Shown here piece by piece: positions 5,618 through 9,200 of a DNA stretch of 9,200 nucleotides. Each line of letters opens with the position of its first letter. The first letter of the stretch is position 1. Source of the stretch: Sulfuricurvum sp. (GTDB lineage Bacteria > Campylobacterota > Campylobacteria > Campylobacterales > Sulfurimonadaceae); NCBI GenBank assembly GCA_014764075.1, contig JACXUE010000040.1:1-9200 (forward strand), given 5' to 3'. Under the pieces are notes generated by a model, which had not been told where the DNA came from, did no database searches, and saw nothing but the letters and a program-made list of their open reading frames with translations. Both the position numbers and the translations under genes were made by a program.

Positions 5618-5971
5618 TTAAAGCGCTGCTTTTGCTTGAGCGGTGAGGGCAGTAAATGCCGCTGCATCGTTCATAGCCATATCAGCAAGGATTTTGCGAT
5701 CAAGTTCGATGCCGGCACGTTTAAGACCGTTCATGAATACCGAATAGTTCATTCCGTTGAGGCGGCATGCCGCATTGATACGGATGATCCACAATTTACG
5801 AAATTCACGTTTTTTCTGTTTACGGTCACGGAAGGCGTATACGAGTGAGCGCTCGAGTTGCTCTTTCGCTTTACGGAAATGTTTGTGGCGTGCACTGTAG
5901 AAACCGCGTGCGAGTTTCAATACTTTTTTATGACGTCTGCGTCTTACGACACCAGTTTTTACTCTTGACAT
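5618..5971 (-). CDS. rplT: 50S ribosomal protein L20
   Basis: 117 residues, the standard length of bL20. It binds 23S rRNA early in 50S assembly and in several bacteria represses its own operon by binding a leader that mimics the rRNA site. The basic N-terminal helix (MSRVKTGVVRRRRHKKVLKL) and the globular part with KREFRKLWIIRINAACR around residues 54-70 are diagnostic. The ATG at 5969-5971 is preceded by AAAGGAAA at a good distance. It is the last gene of the cluster; the next gene in E. coli (pheS) is absent, and the plus-strand lipoprotein gene converges instead. The 98-base gap from rpmI is fairly long for this gene pair and is foldable. Confidence 0.97.
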   Translation of the reverse strand: MSRVKTGVVRRRRHKKVLKLARGFYSARHKHFRKAKEQLERSLVYAFRDRKQKKREFRKLWIIRINAACRLNGMNYSVFMNGLKRAGIELDRKILADMAMNDAAAFTALTAQAKAAL

Positions 5972-6018
5972 ATTTTTCCTTTCTTGACCCAGTTCATCTC
6001 AATTTTAATGACGGGGTG

Positions 6019-6050
6019 CCGCTTTGCGGACTTGCCCAACGTTATGTTGG
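6019..6050 (-). promoter_or_regulatory. Paired hairpins in the rpmI-rplT spacer
   Basis: Two small perfect stems lie side by side in the 98-base spacer: CCAAC / GTTGG (5 bp, 5-base loop, 6036-6050) and CCGC / GCGG (4 bp, AAA loop on the minus strand, 6019-6029). Together they leave the rplT ribosome binding site free. L20 is known to bind rRNA-like leader structures in E. coli and Bacillus, so this is a possible control element, but I cannot show the rRNA mimicry by eye. Confidence 0.3.
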
Positions 6051-6069
6051 AGAGTTGATAGAGCTAAAA

Positions 6070-6264
6070 TTAGCCTACGATCATCTTTTTGATAGCTTTA
6101 ACGTCTACGTTAGCAACCACTTTAGGGGTGTTTTGCTTGCGTCGAGTTGCCGCATCTTGTTTTGTCAAAATGTGGCTGCGGAACGCTGTACCACGTTTGA
6201 TCTGACCATTTTTTTTCACTTTAAAGCGCTTTACAGCACCTTTAACCGATTTCATTTTTGGCAT
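6070..6264 (-). CDS. rpmI: 50S ribosomal protein L35
   Basis: 64 residues, the usual bL35 size. It is a small, very basic protein of the large ribosomal subunit. The N-terminus MPKMKSVKGAVKRFKVKKNG and the GTAFRSHILTKQ segment (25-36) are typical. The ATG at 6262-6264 has AAAGGA eight bases upstream. It follows infC after 124 bases, unusually far for this operon; that gap holds a hairpin, a perfect dyad and a strong -10 box, so rpmI-rplT probably have their own promoter as well as read-through from thrS-infC. Confidence 0.97.
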   Translation of the reverse strand: MPKMKSVKGAVKRFKVKKNGQIKRGTAFRSHILTKQDAATRRKQNTPKVVANVDVKAIKKMIVG

Positions 6265-6305
6265 CGACTTGATCCTTTCGCAAAAATTCTCTAAAAGAGA
6301 GGCGA

Positions 6306-6311
6306 ATTATA
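6306..6311 (-). promoter_or_regulatory. -10 box of an internal promoter for rpmI-rplT
   Basis: TATAAT, a consensus match, on the minus strand (context GGTATAATTCGCC). Transcription would begin near 6299, giving a leader of about 35 bases. The leader begins with a small self-complementary stretch, TCTCT/AGAGA (6288-6300). The region upstream is occupied by a perfect dyad. Confidence 0.6.
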
Positions 6312-6313
6312 CC

Positions 6314-6338
6314 ATAAACTAAGAAAAATTTAGTTTAT
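6314..6338. repeat. Perfect 9-bp inverted repeat next to the rpmI promoter
   Basis: ATAAACTAA, seven-base spacer GAAAAAT, TTAGTTTAT. It begins two bases upstream of the -10 box and covers the region where a -35 contact would lie, as an operator would. It could also simply be a weak AT-rich hairpin in the infC read-through transcript. Confidence 0.5.
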
Positions 6339-6357
6339 ATTGAAAGCGTTCTGAAAG

Positions 6358-6383
6358 TGTGTACAGGAAAAGCCCCGCACACA
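6358..6383 (-). terminator. Hairpin just after infC: weak terminator or attenuator
   Basis: On the minus strand an 11-bp stem, TGTGTGCGGGG / TCCTGTACACA with three G-T pairs, closes a CTTT loop, five bases past the infC stop. It is followed by CTTTCAGAACGCTTT rather than a clean T-run, so partial termination or mRNA 3'-end protection is more likely than a full stop. It would set the ratio between infC and rpmI-rplT expression together with the downstream promoter. Confidence 0.4.
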
Positions 6384-6388
6384 GTAGA

Positions 6389-6919
6389 TTATTTTTTATC
6401 GTCTTTTTTGGGATGGATCATCATGTTGCAATAACGCCCTTCCATAGCCGGCGCTTTATACATCGTTCCAATGTCTTCGACCATTGTCCAAACCCTTTCC
6501 AAAACCGTTACCGCAGATTCAGGATGAGCCATTTCACGCCCTTTCAAAAAGACACGAAAATGGACATGTTTACCTTCTGTAAGAAATTCACGTGCATGCT
6601 TTACTTTATAGGCGATATCGTTGTCGGCGATTTTGACTGAAAGCTTGATCTCTTTGACTTCCACTTTCGTCTGTTTTTTGCGCGCCTCTTTTTTCTTTTT
6701 CTCTTTTTGGTAATGAAACTTACCGTAGTCCATGATTTTAGCAACCGGTGGTTTAGCATCCGGTGAGATCAATACGAGGTCAAGCCCCATTTCGTTCGCT
6801 TTATTCATCGCTTCATTAATCGAAACGATACCCATTTCCTCACCGCCGTCGATAACACAGCGTACTTCAGGAACCCTGATATCTTCGTTCATCAGGACTC
6901 GGTCTTTTTTATTACTCAA
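6389..6919 (-). CDS. infC: Translation initiation factor IF-3 (TTG start)
   Basis: 176 residues. IF-3 binds the 30S subunit, prevents premature 50S joining and checks start-codon and initiator tRNA pairing. The N-domain (about 1-75) contains the family signature KIMDYGKFHYQ at 61-71. A Lys-rich linker (KEKKKKEARKKQ, 72-83) leads to the C-domain, with VEVKEIKLSVKIADND (86-101) and KHAREFL (107-113). The start is TTG at 6917-6919, and its last two bases are part of the thrS TGA stop (TTGA overlap). TGAGG lies about seven bases upstream of the TTG, inside the thrS end. An internal ATG at residue 10 (MNEDIRVPEVR) has no comparable site, so I keep the TTG. Overlap implies translational coupling to thrS. 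E. coli infC also has a non-AUG start (AUU) used for autoregulation; whether UUG works that way here is not shown. Confidence 0.93.
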   Translation of the reverse strand: MSNKKDRVLMNEDIRVPEVRCVIDGGEEMGIVSINEAMNKANEMGLDLVLISPDAKPPVAKIMDYGKFHYQKEKKKKEARKKQTKVEVKEIKLSVKIADNDIAYKVKHAREFLTEGKHVHFRVFLKGREMAHPESAVTVLERVWTMVEDIGTMYKAPAMEGRYCNMMIHPKKDDKK

Positions 6920-8724
6920 AAATGTACCTCATTAATTTTTTGTTTTACCAAGGAGAGGAACTCCTCTTCGCTTAGATTGTATTGCTGGCGCAATCGTCTA
7001 TCACGCACCGCAATCGTCTTGTTGTTTACCTCTTCATCACCCAAAACGATGATCATCGGTACACGCCCTTTTTCCGCGGTGCGAATCCGCTTGTTGAGAC
7101 TTTCGTTTTTATCGAATATCTCAAAATCGGCACCCAAATCGATAAGTTTAGCCGCCAACTCCCGTGCATACCCCTCGTGTGCAGTGGCAATCGGAACGAT
7201 GGCCACCTGTGTCGGAGCGATAAACATCGGGAATTCCCCAGCATAATGCTCTGTCAATATACCCACAAAACGCTCAAAAGAACCTAAAATGGCACGATGA
7301 ATCATCACCGGCTGGATTTTAGTATTCTCTTCGCCGTTGTATTCAAGCTCAAAGCGCGCAGGGAGGTTGAAGTCGAGCTGGATCGTTCCGCACTGCCACT
7401 CCCGTCCGATCGCATCGGTAATTTTGATATCGATTTTAGGACCATAAAACGCTCCGCCCCCCTCATCGATATCGTACTTGAGGTTATGTTTGTCCATAGC
7501 CGTTTTCAATGCATTGGTCGAAATCTCCCAAACCGCATCATCACCAACCGCTTTTTCAGGCTTGGTAGAAATCATCATTTTATAGTTAAATCCGAATGTT
7601 TGCATGATTTTATCGACAAAATCGACCACTTCAATAATCTGTTCTTCGATCTGATCGGCGGTACAAAAAATGTGGGCATCATCTTGGGTAAATTCACGAA
7701 CACGAAATAAACCATGAAGGGCTCCCGTCATCTCATGTCGGTGAACCACCCCGTATTCGAAATATTTGAGGGGGAGATCACGGTAGCTATGCAAATCGTG
7801 TTCGTACACTTTGATATGACCGACACAGTTCATCGGCTTAACCCCGAATTCGAGTTCATCAATATTGGTGAAATACATGTTTTCACCGTAGTTTTGGTAG
7901 TGTCCCGATACTTTCCATAGATCGCTTCTGAGCATCTCTGGCCCCCGTACCGGCTCATAGCCGCGCTTACGGTGTGCTTTGAACAGCAACTGTTCCAAAC
8001 GTGAACGCATCCGTGCCCCTGCCGGAAGCCAAATCGGAAATCCTGCCCCCACCTCATCACGGAACGTAAAGAGTTTCATCTCGGCACCGATTTTGCGATG
8101 ATCCCGTTTTTCGGCTTCGGCAACCATATCAAGATGAGCTTTAAGCGACTCTTTATCGGCAAAAGCGATTCCGTAGATACGAGTCAACATCTCATTTTTG
8201 CTATCACCACCAAGATACGCACCGGCAATTTTGGTCAATTTGAAATTGCGTAATAACCCCACGCTCGGCAAGTGCGGTCCACGGCAAAGATCTTCAAACT
8301 CCCCTTGCTTGTAGATTGATACTGTCTCAGAAGGGATCCGATCCATGACCGCTTGCTTGAGGTGATCGTTCGCGAATTTAGCGCGTGCTTCCTCTTTTGT
8401 GATCTCGTAACGCTCAATCGTCTCTTTTTTCTTGACGATCTCCTGCATCGTTTTTTCGATCGTTTTGAGATCCTCTTCACCGATATGTGAATCGACTTTA
8501 AAGTCGTAATAGAATCCCTCTTTAACGACAGGACCGACAAAGAATTTTGCTTCGGGATAGAGTTTTTTGATCGCTTCGGCCATCAAGTGGGCGCACGAGT
8601 GGCGGATCACCTCTAAAGATTCTGCAGAGTTATCATAAACGATCTCTTCACCACTGATTCCAAGTGCTTTAGCAGTCTGTAAATCAACGATCTGACCTTC
8701 ATGTTTAATGGCGATAATGTCCAT
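6916..8724 (-). CDS. thrS: Threonyl-tRNA synthetase lacking a full N-terminal TGS domain
   Basis: 602 residues, about 40 shorter than the E. coli enzyme (642). It charges tRNA-Thr with threonine and hydrolyses mischarged Ser-tRNA-Thr. The deficit is mostly N-terminal: only about 35 residues precede the editing domain, too few for a TGS fold. The editing site is intact, with HSCAH (His42, His46) and CRGPH (Cys147, His151), equivalent to E. coli His73/His77/Cys182/His186. The class II core has Zn ligands Cys300 (MNCVGH), His351 (DDAHIF) and His476 (MIHRA). Motif 2 is FRVREFTQDD (340-349); motif 3 is MIHRAILGSFERF (474-486). The C-terminal anticodon-binding domain spans about 505-602. The ATG at 8722-8724 has AAGG nine bases upstream. 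Its stop overlaps the infC start. The leader is about 26 bases, too short for a T-box or an E. coli-style ThrRS operator. Confidence 0.97.
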   Translation of the reverse strand: MDIIAIKHEGQIVDLQTAKALGISGEEIVYDNSAESLEVIRHSCAHLMAEAIKKLYPEAKFFVGPVVKEGFYYDFKVDSHIGEEDLKTIEKTMQEIVKKKETIERYEITKEEARAKFANDHLKQAVMDRIPSETVSIYKQGEFEDLCRGPHLPSVGLLRNFKLTKIAGAYLGGDSKNEMLTRIYGIAFADKESLKAHLDMVAEAEKRDHRKIGAEMKLFTFRDEVGAGFPIWLPAGARMRSRLEQLLFKAHRKRGYEPVRGPEMLRSDLWKVSGHYQNYGENMYFTNIDELEFGVKPMNCVGHIKVYEHDLHSYRDLPLKYFEYGVVHRHEMTGALHGLFRVREFTQDDAHIFCTADQIEEQIIEVVDFVDKIMQTFGFNYKMMISTKPEKAVGDDAVWEISTNALKTAMDKHNLKYDIDEGGGAFYGPKIDIKITDAIGREWQCGTIQLDFNLPARFELEYNGEENTKIQPVMIHRAILGSFERFVGILTEHYAGEFPMFIAPTQVAIVPIATAHEGYARELAAKLIDLGADFEIFDKNESLNKRIRTAEKGRVPMIIVLGDEEVNNKTIAVRDRRLRQQYNLSEEEFLSLVKQKINEVHF

Positions 8725-8756
8725 ACGATTGAACCTTAATTGATAAAATATCGCGG

Positions 8757-8762
8757 ATTATA
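8757..8762 (-). promoter_or_regulatory. -10 box of the thrS operon promoter
   Basis: TATAAT on the minus strand (context CCGTATAATCCGCG), placing the start near 8750 and the thrS ATG about 26 bases on. It lies between tRNA-Val and thrS, so thrS-infC can be transcribed apart from the tRNA. There is no clear -35. Confidence 0.6.
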
Positions 8763-8832
8763 CGGAAAAGTTGATTGGTTTACGATTAAAAAATACAAAC
8801 TGTAAAAAATTTGGATAAATATAAAGAGGAAA

Positions 8833-8908
8833 TGGTGGCCCTAACAGGACTTGAACCTGTGACCACTACCATGTCAAGGTAGTGCTCTACCAACTGAGCT
8901 ATAGGACC
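8833..8908 (-). tRNA. tRNA-Val (anticodon GAC)
   Basis: A 76-base cloverleaf with encoded CCA. The acceptor stem GGTCCTA pairs with TAGGGCC (one T-G pair). The D arm is GCTC...GAGC with AGTTGGTA loop. The anticodon arm is CTACC-TTGACAT-GGTAG, giving GAC, which reads GUC and GUU valine codons. The variable loop is TGGTC, and the T arm is ACAGG-TTCAAGT-CCTGT. The discriminator is A. It stands alone between lspA and thrS with its own -10 box about 22 bases upstream of its 5' end. Confidence 0.97.
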
Positions 8909-8929
8909 TTCAATAAATGAGGGACTGGA

Positions 8930-8935
8930 ATTATA
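8930..8935 (-). promoter_or_regulatory. -10 box of the tRNA-Val promoter
   Basis: TATAAT on the minus strand (context GAGTATAATTCC), placing the transcript start near 8923, about 15 bases before the mature tRNA 5' end, a usual length for an RNase P-processed leader. Confidence 0.55.
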
Positions 8936-8958
8936 CTCATACAGAAGTTAAAAGACAC

Positions 8959-9200
8959 TTAACTTTTGCACGTTTGCGGTCGAAAGTTCAGTATCAAGAG
9001 CCAAAGCACCGCTATATCGATCACTACGTCGGCAAAATTAAATACCGCAAAATCAAATCCGCAGTGCCAGTAGACGTAATCAACCACCCCTCCGTGGATA
9101 AAACGATCATACACATTGGACAATCCTGCACCAACCATGATCCCTATAGGGAGAATATAACAGTTTTTTTTGAGCCAAAGGGTGTAGCCGATTACACCCC
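8959..9200 (-). CDS. lspA: Lipoprotein signal peptidase (signal peptidase II), C-terminal part
   Basis: The last 79 codons and the TAA stop are visible; the start lies beyond the right edge. LspA is an inner-membrane aspartyl protease that cuts the signal peptide from diacylglyceryl-prolipoproteins. The fragment carries the family core: GAGLSNVYDRFIHGGVVDY with the Asn and Asp of the N-x-x-D-R box and a catalytic Asp in VVDY (codon at 9079-9081), then FNFADVVIDIAV with the second catalytic Asp (codon at 9028-9030). Two hydrophobic stretches (CYILPIGIMVGAGL and VVIDIAVLWLLIL) are membrane segments, and the tail NFRPQTCKS is cytoplasmic and basic. It is followed by tRNA-Val on the same strand. 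The small lipoprotein at 5228 would be a substrate. Confidence 0.95.
   Translation of the reverse strand, partial: GVIGYTLWLKKNCYILPIGIMVGAGLSNVYDRFIHGGVVDYVYWHCGFDFAVFNFADVVIDIAVLWLLILNFRPQTCKS

Noticed and set aside
5504..5848. Plus-strand open frame across the rplT end
   Set aside because: Half of it is antisense to rplT and the rest crosses the structured intergenic block; no ribosome binding site or domain.
7297..7710. Plus-strand open frame of 137 codons opposite thrS
   Set aside because: Antisense shadow of the catalytic core of ThrRS.
8725..8756. T-box or ThrRS-type operator in the thrS leader
   Set aside because: The leader from the best promoter is about 26 bases, with no stem structures or T-box sequence.
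1..9200. Mobile element, prophage, toxin-antitoxin or defence system
   Set aside because: No transposase, integrase, terminal repeats, phage genes or paired small toxin/antitoxin genes are visible; apart from one small lipoprotein, all genes are recognisable core functions.

Overview
The window looks like ordinary chromosomal backbone of a Campylobacterota (Epsilonproteobacteria) bacterium, probably a free-living Sulfuricurvum/Sulfurimonas-type organism. The evidence is family-level and by eye: a long RNase J with a large N-terminal extension next to ksgA, as in Helicobacter; a ThyX whose signature (RHRMASLSVKSTRY) is the Helicobacter-like variant; a ThrRS without a full TGS domain; a lone hisF outside any his operon; and promoters with good -10 boxes but no convincing -35. 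Base composition appears moderate (mid-40s % GC). The genus is inference, not proof.

Layout. Minus strand, 1-1381: a phosphorylase-superfamily nucleosidase (3' end cut by the window edge), preceded by hisF (imidazole glycerol phosphate synthase cyclase subunit). hisF diverges from ksgA across a 129-base region with one candidate -10 box facing each way. Plus strand, 1511-4459: ksgA (16S rRNA dimethyltransferase) and rnj (RNase J), both RNA-maturation genes, ending in a strong hairpin. Plus strand, 4605-5470: thyX (flavin-dependent thymidylate synthase) followed 2 bases later by a small cysteine-containing lipoprotein of unknown function. Minus strand, 5618-9200: lspA (partial), tRNA-Val(GAC), thrS, infC, rpmI and rplT. 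This is the classical thrS-infC-rpmI-rplT translation cluster, without the pheST genes that follow it in E. coli. The plus and minus blocks converge at about 5471-5617, which holds back-to-back hairpins.

Most genes are housekeeping: translation initiation, two ribosomal proteins, Thr-tRNA charging, tRNA-Val, rRNA methylation, RNA decay, dTMP and histidine synthesis, and lipoprotein processing. I see no mobile element, CRISPR array, prophage, toxin-antitoxin pair or defence system, and no clear undescribed multi-gene system. The points worth a second look are regulatory or structural: the arginine-rich, lysine-free repeat extension of RNase J and the hairpin just upstream of its ribosome binding site; the TTG start of infC overlapping the thrS stop; a promoter with an adjacent perfect dyad between infC and rpmI; a structured rpmI-rplT spacer; a structured block downstream of rplT; and the unknown lipoprotein coupled to thyX. 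No stretch longer than 300 bases lacks a gene.
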